Source: an uncultured Sutterella sp.
GTDB taxonomy: Bacteria; Pseudomonadota; Gammaproteobacteria; Burkholderiales; Burkholderiaceae_F
Assembly: GCA_937943605.1 (NCBI GenBank)
Contig: CALEAW010000045.1
Span: forward strand, 3,538-67,537
DNA length: 64,000 nucleotides
Reading direction: 5' to 3'
Each line of letters opens with the position of its first letter. The first letter of the stretch is position 1. The notes below the pieces were generated by a model. It saw only the letters and a program-made list of their open reading frames with translations. It had not been told where the DNA came from and ran no database searches. This document shows, in pieces, positions 1 to 8,773 of this stretch. A program made the translations under genes and the position numbers.

Positions 1-3
1 CAT
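1..3 (-). CDS. Start codon of the next gene in the frd operon (partial)
   Basis: On the minus strand an ATG occupies positions 3-1, preceded by a strong ribosome binding site GAGGAG (minus strand of 12-17) at eight bases' spacing. The gene itself lies outside the window. It follows frdB on the same strand, so a membrane anchor subunit (FrdC or an SdhE/MfrE-like subunit) is a reasonable guess, because no anchor gene precedes frdA here. That identity is pure context; only the start codon and binding site are seen. Confidence 0.5.
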
Positions 4-76
4 TTTATTTGCTCCTCAAATAAAGCGGTATGAACCAGACATGGAGACGTTCCGTGCCAGTGGTCCTAACCTTTGA

Positions 77-116
77 ATCTAACCAGTCATCAATGGTCCT
101 GGATAACTGGTTAGAT
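77..116. repeat. 11-bp inverted repeat between frdB and the next gene
   Basis: Perfect arms ATCTAACCAGT (77-87) and ACTGGTTAGAT (106-116) flank an 18-base loop. It sits in the 165-base gap after frdB and before the start codon at position 3. No T-tract follows on the minus strand, so it is more likely an mRNA stem-loop or a protein-binding dyad than a terminator. Confidence 0.5.
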
Positions 117-168
117 AAATCGTATCTGTGAGAGGCGATTGGATAACCACCTCTCATCAGACTACATT

Positions 169-984
169 TTACTGTCTAGCCGGCTTAATTGGAATAGCCT
201 TTTTCTGGCTAGGTAAAACCTTATCGTAGCCACGCATACCCTGTTCAGCCATCTTGCGACGGATGAAGGCGATCTGCGTCTTAAGGGGAAGTTCCTTCGG
301 GCAGAAGTCGTGGCAAGCAAGGAGAGACATACAACCGAACACGCCGGATTCGTCACCGACGATATCGTAGTAGTCAGCATCATTACGCGTGTCGCGCGGG
401 TCGAGACGGAAGCGGGCGATCTTGTTGATGCCAACGCCGCCAACGAAGTCCGGACGGATGCGAACCGTACCGCAACCAGCGATACAGCAACCGCATTCGA
501 CGCAGCGGTCGAGAACGTAGATGTCTTCGGCGAGCTGCGGATCCATCGGTTCTTCCTTCTTGCGAAGGTCGACTTCTTCTTCCTTCATGTGAACCCACGT
601 TTCCATGCGTTCGGACATGTTGCGCATCCACTTACCGGTGTTCACAGAGAGGTCACCGATGAGTTCGAAGGCAGGCAACGGAGCCAACGTGAATTCCGTC
701 GGAAGGTCACGCGTCAGCGTACGGCAGGCAAGACCCGGCTTACCGTTGATCATCATGGCGCAGGAACCGCAGATACCGGCACGGCAGACGAAGTCAAACA
801 TGAGCGTCGGATCCTGATGATCGCGAAGTTCATTCAAAGCGATGAACAGCGTCATGGAGTCGGATTCTTCCAACTCATAGGTCTGCATGTGCGGCACGCT
901 TTCAGGATCCTGCGGGTTAAAACGCAGGATGCTGATCTTCAGCATGCGGTGCTGCTTCTTGGTGGTCTGTTGAATATCAGCCAT
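169..984 (-). CDS. frdB: Fumarate reductase iron-sulfur subunit
   Basis: Electron-transfer subunit of quinol:fumarate reductase, passing electrons from the membrane anchor to FrdA. The N-terminal ferredoxin-like domain has the [2Fe-2S] cysteines (CRAGICGSC, then C of GLAC). The C-terminal domain has the CVECGCCIAGC motif and a second group (CMSLLACHDFCP) for the [4Fe-4S] and [3Fe-4S] clusters. The ATG at 984 is preferred: a GGAG lies 12 bases upstream, while a TTG six codons earlier has no good site. The length of 271 residues is slightly longer than usual, with about 20 extra N-terminal residues. It follows frdA by 20 bases, so the two are co-transcribed. The sequence type resembles epsilonproteobacterial FrdB rather than the E. 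coli enzyme (recognition from memory). Confidence 0.93.
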   Translation of the reverse strand: MADIQQTTKKQHRMLKISILRFNPQDPESVPHMQTYELEESDSMTLFIALNELRDHQDPTLMFDFVCRAGICGSCAMMINGKPGLACRTLTRDLPTEFTLAPLPAFELIGDLSVNTGKWMRNMSERMETWVHMKEEEVDLRKKEEPMDPQLAEDIYVLDRCVECGCCIAGCGTVRIRPDFVGGVGINKIARFRLDPRDTRNDADYYDIVGDESGVFGCMSLLACHDFCPKELPLKTQIAFIRRKMAEQGMRGYDKVLPSQKKAIPIKPARQ

Positions 985-1004
985 TTTGACGTCAATCTCC
1001 AAAA

Positions 1005-2990
1005 TTAATCTTTCAGCGGTTCATCAACGCGTTCGTTAACACCCTTCAGGCGCTTCGGCAGAAGATCCTGGTACGGCATCAGAGCGTTCTGAATAGCGAA
1101 GCGGTCGGCACCTTCAGCTTCCATCTTCGCACGGATGGCGTCGACTTCAGCCTGGCGCTTGGCCGATTCCGGATTTTCGATGTAGTTCTTCACACCGTAG
1201 CCACGGAAGCCCGGCGGGAGTTCCATCTTGCTGATATCAAGGTTTTCGTAGTTAAGGGTCGGCAACGTATCGCCTTCCTTCCACGTAACGAGCGTACGGT
1301 TGAGCCATTCAACGTCGTTACGAACCGGGTAGTCTTCACGGTAGTGAGCACCGCGAGATTCCTTACGGTTGAGAGCGCCGCAAGCCACGGAAAGGGCAAC
1401 GCGGAGCATCTTCTGGGTACGGTAAGCGTAGATAAGTTCGGGGTTCGGACCGACAACATCCTTAACGGAGATCTTGAAGGAGCGCTTGTAGAGGTCTTCA
1501 AGTTCAGCAACAGCGCTTTCCATATCGGCACCCTTACGGAAAATACCGATCTTGGTCGTCATGATTTCCTGCATACGCGTACGCAAAGCGACAGCGTCTT
1601 CAGAACCACCGTTGTTGATGAAGGACTTCAGACGAGCTTCTTCCTTGGCGAGAGCGCCGTAGATGATGGACGTCGGAATATCGATACCGTTTTCAGGCTT
1701 GTCGCAGAAGTCAGCGATGAATTCGCCAACGATCATACCGGCAACGACGGTTTCAGCCACGGAGTTACCGCCCAAGCGGTTAAAGCCGTGCATGTCCCAA
1801 CAAGCGGCTTCGCCAGCAGCGAAGAGACCCTTAAGCGTCGGGCTTTCACCAGTCGGCTTCGTGCGCACACCACCCATGGTGTAGTGCTGGGCCGGACGGA
1901 CAGGCACCCATTCCTTCGTCGGGTCAACGCCGAGGAAGTAATGGCAGATTTCATAAACTTCACGGAGCTTGTGCTTGATGTGGTGTTCGCCGAGAAGCGT
2001 AATGTCAAGCCAGATGTGTTCGCCGAAGCGGCTCTTAACACCCTTGCCCATGGCAATACGTTCTTCCATACGACGGGAAACCACGTCACGGGAAGCAAGT
2101 TCCTTCTTTTCAGGTTCGACGTCCGGCATGAAGCGGTGACCGTCGACGTCACGGAGCAAGCCACCGTCACCACGGCAACCTTCCGTCACGAGAATACCAG
2201 CCGGGAAGATACCGGTCGGGTGGAACTGGATAGCTTCCATGTTGCTGAGCGTAGCAACGCCCGTTTCGAGAGCGAGGTCATAGCCCGTACCGTCGCAAAT
2301 GACAGCGTTCGTCGTCACGCGGTAGATACGACCAGCACCGCCCGTGGCGATAGCCGTCGCCTTGGAGACGTAGGCCATGAGTTCGCCAGTGATCAAGCAA
2401 CGAACGATGGCGCCGTAGCAGCGCTTGCCGTCGTGAATCAAAGAGAGGGCTTCAACGCGTTCGATAACAGGAACCTGTTCAGCGATGATGCGGTCAGAAA
2501 CAGCGTTCAACATGGAGTGGCCGGTACAGTCGGACACATAGCACGTACGCCACTTCTTCGTACCACCGAAGTCACGCTGAGCGATCAAGCCAGCGGCTTC
2601 CTTACGTTCAGTAATGGTGACCTTTTCACCATTGATAATGACCTGGCGATCACCCGGGGTGATACGGCTCCAAGGCACACCCCAGGCAGCGAGTTCACGC
2701 ACAGCCTTCGGGGAGGTGTTAACGAACATACGGACGACTTCCTGGTCAGCACCCCAGTCAGAGCCGCGAACCGTGTCGCCAAAGTGGACGTCTTCGTTGT
2801 CGCCAACGCCTTTAATAACGTTACCGAGCGAGGCCTGCATACCACCCTGAGCAGCCTTAGAGTGGCTGCGCTTCGGCGGAACCAGTGACAGGACGATCGA
2901 GTCATGCCCACGGCGCTTGGCAGCAACGGCCATACGCAGACCGGCAAGACCGCCACCGATCACGAGCACGTCGGTGTAGATAATTTTCAT
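1005..2990 (-). CDS. frdA: Fumarate reductase flavoprotein subunit
   Basis: Catalytic subunit that reduces fumarate to succinate at a covalently bound FAD in anaerobic respiration. The N-terminal Rossmann motif VIGGGLAGLRMA, the RSHSKAAQGG segment with the flavin-linked His, the active-site region TEGCRGDGG and HYTMGG, and the C-terminal GGNSVAE are all visible. The 661 residues align throughout with Wolinella-type FrdA as I remember it. The ATG at 2990 has AGGAGA nine bases upstream; a TTG two codons earlier sits too close to that site. frdB follows directly, but no frdC precedes it, unlike the Wolinella C-A-B order. Together with the DcuC-type carrier at 8774 it suggests fumarate respiration. 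Confidence 0.95.
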   Translation of the reverse strand: MKIIYTDVLVIGGGLAGLRMAVAAKRRGHDSIVLSLVPPKRSHSKAAQGGMQASLGNVIKGVGDNEDVHFGDTVRGSDWGADQEVVRMFVNTSPKAVRELAAWGVPWSRITPGDRQVIINGEKVTITERKEAAGLIAQRDFGGTKKWRTCYVSDCTGHSMLNAVSDRIIAEQVPVIERVEALSLIHDGKRCYGAIVRCLITGELMAYVSKATAIATGGAGRIYRVTTNAVICDGTGYDLALETGVATLSNMEAIQFHPTGIFPAGILVTEGCRGDGGLLRDVDGHRFMPDVEPEKKELASRDVVSRRMEERIAMGKGVKSRFGEHIWLDITLLGEHHIKHKLREVYEICHYFLGVDPTKEWVPVRPAQHYTMGGVRTKPTGESPTLKGLFAAGEAACWDMHGFNRLGGNSVAETVVAGMIVGEFIADFCDKPENGIDIPTSIIYGALAKEEARLKSFINNGGSEDAVALRTRMQEIMTTKIGIFRKGADMESAVAELEDLYKRSFKISVKDVVGPNPELIYAYRTQKMLRVALSVACGALNRKESRGAHYREDYPVRNDVEWLNRTLVTWKEGDTLPTLNYENLDISKMELPPGFRGYGVKNYIENPESAKRQAEVDAIRAKMEAEGADRFAIQNALMPYQDLLPKRLKGVNERVDEPLKD

Positions 2991-3214
2991 TTCCAATGGT
3001 CTCCTAGATCCAAAGACGATGTGCCGGGCTTCGAAATCACTTTCATCGCACGCGACACGGGGTCAATTTCCATCAATTCATCTAAATCGCCGTTCTCCTG
3101 ATGCGACTAAGATGAACTGGTCTCAATCAACTTTGCGACAGACAATTGAGACGGACTTTGATGTAAGAAAGAAGATCAGATTCTTCCCACACACACCTTA
3201 TATCAGCTTTGTCT

Positions 3215-3240
3215 GAAATAGGGGCTAGAAGAAATAGGGG
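3215..3240 (-). promoter_or_regulatory. Tandem direct repeat upstream of frdA, possible regulator site
   Basis: The decamer GAAATAGGGG occurs twice with a 16-base period, about 230 bases upstream of the frdA start. Read on the minus strand, the distal copy contains TACCCCT, which fits the NarL heptamer consensus TACYYMT; the other copy reads AGCCCCT. NarL-type regulators repress fumarate reductase in E. coli. The repeat is seen; its function is inference. Confidence 0.3.
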
Positions 3241-3714
3241 TATACCTGCTTAAATCAAATAAAACCCAATCTTTACGATCCACCTTCTCAAAAAGCTACG
3301 TATTTATACGGGTTCTTGATTTATTTCCGTTCGTTCGAACTAAGCAATTCACCCAAGCTAGCTTTTCTTAAGTCACGTGCAGTTTATCCCCTGTACCCCG
3401 TTTGAAACAATCGGGATTACCCGAAGGTCTAGCCATTTTCTTTTCGATTTCGTCAATTTTTCTGAAACTACCCAACGCTTCAATTCTCCTGATACGCTTT
3501 CCATTTGATCCAAAAGTCCTCTGCCGCACCTCGTCCTTTCCTCCAACTTCCCTCTGTTTCAACCTAGCCGAAGGAAGTATTCCCTTAGTGGTACGAAATT
3601 ACCCGTAATTTTGGAAAAATGTAATTTTACGTCTCTCACCGAACTTTTTGCTTATTTTTACGTATTTATACTTAATTTTGTTTTTCATAGCCTTTATAGC
3701 TATTTTTCATTTAC

Positions 3715-3748
3715 TCGATAGTCTCTTACACTATCGAACTCTTTTTTT
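3715..3748 (+). terminator. Terminator-like hairpin upstream of ridA
   Basis: Perfect 8-bp stem TCGATAGT/ACTATCGA (3715-3722 and 3730-3737) with a 7-base loop, followed by a run of seven T at 3742-3748. It has the form of a Rho-independent terminator on the plus strand, but no gene precedes it. It could end a small RNA or act as an attenuator in the ridA leader, 45 bases before the ridA start. Confidence 0.5.
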
Positions 3749-3792
3749 AGATAGAATGTCCTTATTTAGTCCCTTTCATAAAGGCGTGAACG

Positions 3793-4173
3793 ATGAGTAA
3801 GAACGTCATCCATACTGACAAAGCCCCTGCCGCGATCGGTGCCTACAGTCAAGGCATTTTAAGCGAAGGACTCCTTTTCACTTCGGGTCAAATTGGCTTG
3901 ATCCCTGCGACAGGTGAATTGGCTGTTGGGCTTGAGGCTCAGACCGAACAAGTATTCGCTAATTTAGAAGCCATCTGTGTTGCCGCTGGGACTTCTTTAA
4001 AGCACGCTGTCAAGATGACCATCTTCTTACAAGACATCAATGATTTTGGTGTCGTCAATTCCGCCATGCTTAAGCACGTGCCTGAGCCCTTCCCTGCTCG
4101 CTCTTGCTTTGCTGTCGCCGCCCTACCTAAAGGTGCCTTGGTTGAAATTGAAGCCGTCGTCGAGTTGCCGTAA
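3793..4173 (+). CDS. ridA: RidA/YjgF/UK114 family reactive-imine deaminase
   Basis: Cytosolic enzyme family that hydrolyses the enamine/imine intermediates released by PLP-dependent dehydratases. The 126 residues match the single-domain family length. Visible signatures include the N-terminal APAAIGAYSQ, FTSGQIGL, the central VFANLEAICVAAG, and the C-terminal PARSCFAVAALPKGALVEIEAVV with the conserved Arg that binds the substrate carboxylate. recG follows 24 bases downstream on the same strand, so the two are probably co-transcribed. Confidence 0.92.
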   Translation: MSKNVIHTDKAPAAIGAYSQGILSEGLLFTSGQIGLIPATGELAVGLEAQTEQVFANLEAICVAAGTSLKHAVKMTIFLQDINDFGVVNSAMLKHVPEPFPARSCFAVAALPKGALVEIEAVVELP

Positions 4174-4196
4174 CCCTCGTACCACCTTTAACAAAA

Positions 4197-6281
4197 ATGA
4201 CCACATCGCCCCAACGCACCGAACAAGCCACCGGTGTCATCAAGCAAACCAAACTCGAGCCACTCGCCGTGCGCCTCGAGAAGCTGGGGCTTGTCCGCGA
4301 CTGGGACTTTGTGTTGCATTTGCCGCTTCGCTATGAAGACGAAACGCGCATTCTGCCCATTGGCTCGTTAACGACTGGAGCCTCCGTTCAAATCGAAGGC
4401 ACAGTCACCGATCAGCGCTTTACGCGTACGAGCCGTGGCCAACAATTTATTGCCACCATTACTGACCAATCGGGCGAAATTACCGCTCGATTCATTCACT
4501 ATTATCCGTCAGTCCAAAAGCAATTAGCCGTTGGGCAACGTGTTCGACTCTATGGTGAACCGCGTGAAGGCTTTTACGGGGGTTTAGAGTTTGTTCATCC
4601 CCGCATTAAGTCTGGTAAAACACTTGACGAAGCCCTGCCCCAAGCGCTCACACCGATCTATCCTGCTGGCGAAGGCATTCAGCAGCGTTGGTTACGTAAG
4701 CGTATTGACCGCGCGCTCTTAGACCTCGACATTGTCGACCCTGTACCCAAAGCCATCCTTGAGCGGTTTGGGTTACCTGGCTTACGCGAAGCCATCACGT
4801 ATCTACACAACCCACCGTCCGACGCTGACGTTGCCGGGTTGCAAGAGCATACGTGTCCAGCCTGGCGTCGTTTGATTTTTGATGAACTCCTTGCGCAGCA
4901 AATCACGCTTCGTGAAATGCGTGCCATTGCAAGCCATCGTCATGCGCCTAAGCTTGATGCGAGCTCAAAGCCATTGACTGAACAATTTTTAAAGACACTC
5001 CCCTTTACGTTAACCCAAGCACAGGTTCGCGTCACCGCCGAAATTTCGGCTGATCTTATGACGGATCGCCCCATGCATCGCTTGGTGCAAGGGGACGTTG
5101 GGAGTGGCAAAACAATCGTCGCTGCCTTAGCAGCCTTACAAGCGATTGAATCAGGATACCAAGCGACGTTAATGGCGCCCACTGAAATTTTGGCTGAGCA
5201 GCACTTTAATAAGATTGCTGCTTGGCTCACGCCGCTCGGGATTCGAGTGACGTGGCTCACAGGACGCCTCAAAGCGAGTGAAAAAACCAAAGCACTCGAA
5301 GAGATTACGTCAGGTCAAGCCCAACTTGTCATCGGAACCCACGCCATCATTCAAGATCGTGTCCAATTTCCCAAATTAGGGCTCGCGATCGTGGACGAAC
5401 AGCACCGCTTTGGGGTCGCGCAACGCTTAGCGCTACGCACACAAAATAAGACGGATGTCGTTCCGCATTTATTAATGCTCTCGGCCACCCCGATTCCTCG
5501 AACGCTTGCGATGAGCTATTTGGCTGACTTGGATGTCTCAATCATTGATGAGTTGCCCCCAGGACGCACCCCCGTCGTCACGAAGACCGTGCGTCTTGAG
5601 CGTAAAGACAATGTACTCTCTGTGGTATTAGGTTCTGTTGCTGAGGGTCATCAAGTCTATTGGGTTTGTCCTTTGATTGAAGAAAGCGACAAACTGGACC
5701 TGACGCCTGCGACTACCTGTCGCGATGAACTTCAAAGACGACTACCTAATCTCACCATTGGGCTTGTGCACGGTGCGATGCCACCCGCTGAAAAAGAAGC
5801 CGTGATGAGCGACTTCGTTAAGGGTATTACGCAAGTGCTAGTTGCGACCACTGTGATTGAAGTGGGTGTAGACGTTCCGAATGCGTCTTTGATGGTGATT
5901 GAGCACGCCGAACGTTTTGGTTTAGCGCAACTCCATCAGTTACGTGGGCGCGTGGGTCGTGGAGCCACTCAGAGTGCTTGTATTTTGCTCTTTGGTGAAG
6001 ACATCACGCCAAATGGTTGGGAGCGACTCAAAATTCTTCGTGACTTTACGGATGGTTTTGAAATTGCCCGACGCGATTTACAAATGCGAGGTCCAGGCGA
6101 ATTCTTGGGTGAGCGTCAATCAGGGATGCCGCTACTAAAGTTTGCTGATCTAGATCGAGATGAAACCCTTTTAGCAAGTGCTCAGAAAGTCGCCACAGAA
6201 TGGTTGCGAACAGATCGTGCACGTGCACTGACACATGCCAAGCGATGGTTTAACACCACGAGTGAATTCCTCGCTGCCTAA
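4197..6281 (+). CDS. recG: ATP-dependent DNA helicase RecG
   Basis: Branch-migration helicase that remodels stalled replication forks and recombination intermediates. At 694 residues it is full length. In order: an N-terminal wedge/OB domain (about residues 55-150), helicase motif I GDVGSGKT, the DEQH box (IVDEQHRFGVAQR), motif III LSATPIPRT, and C-terminal helicase motifs with the QLRGRVGRG segment, ending in the RecG tail (FLGERQSGMPLLKFADL). Located between ridA and oxyR; recG-oxyR adjacency is usual in this order of bacteria. Confidence 0.96.
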   Translation: MTTSPQRTEQATGVIKQTKLEPLAVRLEKLGLVRDWDFVLHLPLRYEDETRILPIGSLTTGASVQIEGTVTDQRFTRTSRGQQFIATITDQSGEITARFIHYYPSVQKQLAVGQRVRLYGEPREGFYGGLEFVHPRIKSGKTLDEALPQALTPIYPAGEGIQQRWLRKRIDRALLDLDIVDPVPKAILERFGLPGLREAITYLHNPPSDADVAGLQEHTCPAWRRLIFDELLAQQITLREMRAIASHRHAPKLDASSKPLTEQFLKTLPFTLTQAQVRVTAEISADLMTDRPMHRLVQGDVGSGKTIVAALAALQAIESGYQATLMAPTEILAEQHFNKIAAWLTPLGIRVTWLTGRLKASEKTKALEEITSGQAQLVIGTHAIIQDRVQFPKLGLAIVDEQHRFGVAQRLALRTQNKTDVVPHLLMLSATPIPRTLAMSYLADLDVSIIDELPPGRTPVVTKTVRLERKDNVLSVVLGSVAEGHQVYWVCPLIEESDKLDLTPATTCRDELQRRLPNLTIGLVHGAMPPAEKEAVMSDFVKGITQVLVATTVIEVGVDVPNASLMVIEHAERFGLAQLHQLRGRVGRGATQSACILLFGEDITPNGWERLKILRDFTDGFEIARRDLQMRGPGEFLGERQSGMPLLKFADLDRDETLLASAQKVATEWLRTDRARALTHAKRWFNTTSEFLAA

Positions 6282-6325
6282 TTTTTAAGTTTTTATACCC
6301 ACCGATTCCAACAAGGAGCACTGCC

Positions 6326-7270
6326 ATGACGCTAACTGAATTGAAATATGTCATCGCCGTTGCACGAGAAAAACACTTCGGACGCGCAGCTGAATCCTGC
6401 TTTGTCAGTCAGCCTTCGCTTTCTGTTGCTATTAAAAAACTCGAAGAAGAGTTAGGCGTAGCCATTTTCGAGCGCCGTTCTCCTGATATTACCGTGACGC
6501 CCATTGGTGCTCAGATCATTGAACAAGCGCAAAAAGTGTTGGAAGAAAGCCGCCTCATTTCTGAAATTGCGTTGCGCGGTCAGGATCCATTGTCAGGTCC
6601 CTTACGTTTAGGCATGATTTATACGATCGCGCCCTACTTGATGCCAGACCTCATCGTTCAGATGTCAAGTAAAGCCCCGAAGATGCCGCTTTATTTAGAG
6701 GAAACGTTCACGGCCGACCTCGTGGAACAGTTGCGCACGGGTTTTATTGACGCTGCCATCATGGCCGACACAGTGACCGATACGGGCTTTATGACGCAAG
6801 CGCTCTATCAAGAAAGTTTTGTCGTCGCGGTGCCCGCTCACCATCCCTGGGTGAACCGAAACTACATTGGACCACAAGAATTGCGTGACCAGACGATGTT
6901 GCTTTTGGGTGCAGGTCACTGCTTCCGCGATCAAATCATTGGGATCTGTCCTGACCTTGTTCGTAGCAACATTGGCCTAGCTGACGTGCAGCGTACGGTT
7001 GAAGGCTCGAGCATTCAGACCATCTGTCACATGGTGGCTCAGGGGCTTGGCATCACGGTCTTGCCCGCTTCTTGCGTGCCCTTCCTTCGAAGCAACGTCA
7101 ATAGCATCAAGACCATTCCGTTTAAGAGCCCGTCACCAAGCCGTCGCGTGATTTTGGCTTGGCGTAAGAGCTTTACGCGTATGCCTGCTATTGAAATGCT
7201 CGTGAAGGCCGTTCGTAATACGAACCTCAATGGTTGCTTCTACTTACAAGACGAACCTGTGGCGGACTAA
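6326..7270 (+). CDS. oxyR: Hydrogen peroxide sensor and transcriptional regulator OxyR
   Basis: LysR-type activator of peroxide-defence genes. The N-terminal winged HTH covers about residues 1-60 (LTELKYVIAVAREKHFGRAAESCFVSQPSLS). The sensing domain has the redox pair Cys199 and Cys208 in GHCFRDQIIGIC, at the same numbers and spacing as E. coli OxyR, which distinguishes it from other LysR regulators. Length is 314 residues. An AAGGAG binding site precedes the ATG. It lies 44 bases after recG. A peroxide response in a probable microaerophile fits the rest of the window. Confidence 0.94.
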   Translation: MTLTELKYVIAVAREKHFGRAAESCFVSQPSLSVAIKKLEEELGVAIFERRSPDITVTPIGAQIIEQAQKVLEESRLISEIALRGQDPLSGPLRLGMIYTIAPYLMPDLIVQMSSKAPKMPLYLEETFTADLVEQLRTGFIDAAIMADTVTDTGFMTQALYQESFVVAVPAHHPWVNRNYIGPQELRDQTMLLLGAGHCFRDQIIGICPDLVRSNIGLADVQRTVEGSSIQTICHMVAQGLGITVLPASCVPFLRSNVNSIKTIPFKSPSPSRRVILAWRKSFTRMPAIEMLVKAVRNTNLNGCFYLQDEPVAD

Positions 7271-7319
7271 CCGTACCCCTTTCGTCTTCAAACACCTTTG
7301 ACACCACGGATACCGTCAT

Positions 7320-8558
7320 ATGACTACTGACGAAACCCCTCACCGTGAAGCGCCATTTGTTGAGCACCGCGACCACCACAAGGCGTCCAATCTGACGTCA
7401 ATGCTTTCATTTAGTGAACGCATTGACCTCCTGATTCGCGTCGTTCTGGCCGTCGCGGTCTCGATCGGTTGCTACTTCATTATTGAGCCCTTCTTAACGG
7501 CCATTGTGATCGCTGCCATTTTGGCTGTAGTCACCTGGCCTCTCTTTCAACGCGCCCGCGTCTCCATGGGAGGTAATACGACCTTTCCAGCCATTTTGAT
7601 GGTGTTTTTGATCATCGTGGGCGTCCTGATTCCGACGAGCTTCTTGCTTGTTGCTATTGCTCAGCAAATCCCAAAGGCGGTCGCCATCGTTCGTGCATGG
7701 GTTTCAAGCGGCTTTACGATTCCGTCAGCCATTGCTGAGATCCCAAAGATTGGACCGTGGTTACATGATCAATTGCTCTTTGCGATTGACCCGGCTTCGC
7801 TGTCGAGCACCCTTCAAAAGTTGCTCGAACCCATGTCCGCTTGGATTCTCAATACGGCGGTCAATGTGAGTCAAGGTCTCTTGCAATTAGCCTTGGTGAC
7901 TTTCATCGTCTTTTTCTTCTACCGAGACGGTGCTTGGTTTGCTGATCGCATCAAAATGCTCATGCGTCGTGTGAGTGGTGAACTCTCCAACGAACTCACC
8001 AACATTTTGGTAAATACCACGCGATCGGTAGTCTTTGGCTTATTAGGGACGGCCTTAGGTCAAGGCATTGTGGCTGGTATTGGCTTTTGGATTGCCGGGG
8101 TGCCAGGCGTCCTCATGTTGAGCTTTATGGTCTTCGTGCTTTCGATCGTCCCAGTAGGCCCACCCTTAATTTGGGGACCTGCTGCCATCTGGCTCTATTC
8201 TAATGGAGAACCCGGTATGGCCGCCTTTCTCGTGGTTTGGGGCACGTTGGCGATTTCAAGCGTCGATAACTTCTTAAAGCCCGTCCTCATTGCTCGAGGC
8301 TCTTCGTTACCGCTTGCGCTCATTTTCCTTGGCGTCTTTGGTGGCGTCATCGCCTTTGGATTCTTGGGGCTGATTTTGGGTCCGATTCTGCTTGCCATCG
8401 GTCTCTCGATGTTGCAGGCTTGGTTACGTAATCCGAACCTTGTCCGAAAACTGCAATCCCGCCAGAAACGAAGCAAAACCCCGTATCGTCTAAAAACTAA
8501 GGGTAATTCCTCAGAAGAAAAGGATACTCACCCCCATCCGACAGACGAAGAAAAATAA
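7320..8558 (+). CDS. AI-2E family transporter (PerM/YdiK type)
   Basis: Polytopic inner-membrane protein of the AI-2 exporter-like family. About eight hydrophobic segments are visible. Family hallmarks include LLQLALVTFIVFFFYRDG near residue 190 and the C-terminal block FLKPVLIARGSSLPLALIFLGVFGGVIAFGFLGLILGPILLAI. The N-terminal 35 residues and the Lys/Glu-rich tail after residue 375 are cytoplasmic extensions. Substrates vary across the family (autoinducer-2, Na+/H+ exchange), so none is assigned. A Rho-independent terminator follows directly. Confidence 0.85.
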   Translation: MTTDETPHREAPFVEHRDHHKASNLTSMLSFSERIDLLIRVVLAVAVSIGCYFIIEPFLTAIVIAAILAVVTWPLFQRARVSMGGNTTFPAILMVFLIIVGVLIPTSFLLVAIAQQIPKAVAIVRAWVSSGFTIPSAIAEIPKIGPWLHDQLLFAIDPASLSSTLQKLLEPMSAWILNTAVNVSQGLLQLALVTFIVFFFYRDGAWFADRIKMLMRRVSGELSNELTNILVNTTRSVVFGLLGTALGQGIVAGIGFWIAGVPGVLMLSFMVFVLSIVPVGPPLIWGPAAIWLYSNGEPGMAAFLVVWGTLAISSVDNFLKPVLIARGSSLPLALIFLGVFGGVIAFGFLGLILGPILLAIGLSMLQAWLRNPNLVRKLQSRQKRSKTPYRLKTKGNSSEEKDTHPHPTDEEK

Positions 8559-8570
8559 CGCTTATTTATC

Positions 8571-8600
8571 AAGAGGTTGAAATTACTCAACCTCTTTTTT
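8571..8600 (+). terminator. Rho-independent terminator after the AI-2E family gene
   Basis: Perfect 10-bp stem AAGAGGTTGA/TCAACCTCTT with loop AATTAC, followed by a T-tract. It closes the ridA-recG-oxyR-transporter run of genes. Confidence 0.88.
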
Positions 8601-8773
8601 TATAGCGTTCTGTTACAAGGTGTCACGCCATTGGCTTACGTAAAAACCTTCAGGCGTTCGCTAAATCTGTGAGGCATACTAGGTGTATTAAGACCTTAGA
8701 GTAGGGTGATGTGCCTACGTCACACGACTCTTAAAAATAAAAAGTATCCAACCGATGGATTAGGGAGTTTCCT

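Larger units (their letters stand above)
2991..3792. other. Large intergenic region between frdA and ridA
   Basis: About 800 bases with no convincing gene. It holds an 8-bp inverted repeat GTCTCAAT/ATTGAGAC (3120-3127 and 3145-3152), a direct repeat GAAATAGGGG (3215-3224 and 3231-3240), the 10-bp palindrome AAGCTAGCTT (3355-3364), and a terminator-like hairpin at 3715-3748. The two longest open frames (3368-3562 minus, 3402-3608 plus) look random. The region should carry the leftward frd promoter and the rightward ridA promoter. Confidence 0.6.

Noticed and set aside
1344..2888. 514-residue open frame on the plus strand across frdA
   Set aside because: It is antisense to a fully conserved frdA; its translation is Thr/Arg/His-rich with no domain, a codon-bias shadow.
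3368..3608. Two overlapping short open frames (3368-3562 minus, 3402-3608 plus) in the frdA-ridA gap
   Set aside because: No binding site, no recognisable composition or motif, and they overlap each other on opposite strands.
8602..8773. FNR box (TTGAT-N4-ATCAA) upstream of dcuC or frdA
   Set aside because: No sequence with two good half-sites at the right spacing was found in either upstream region.
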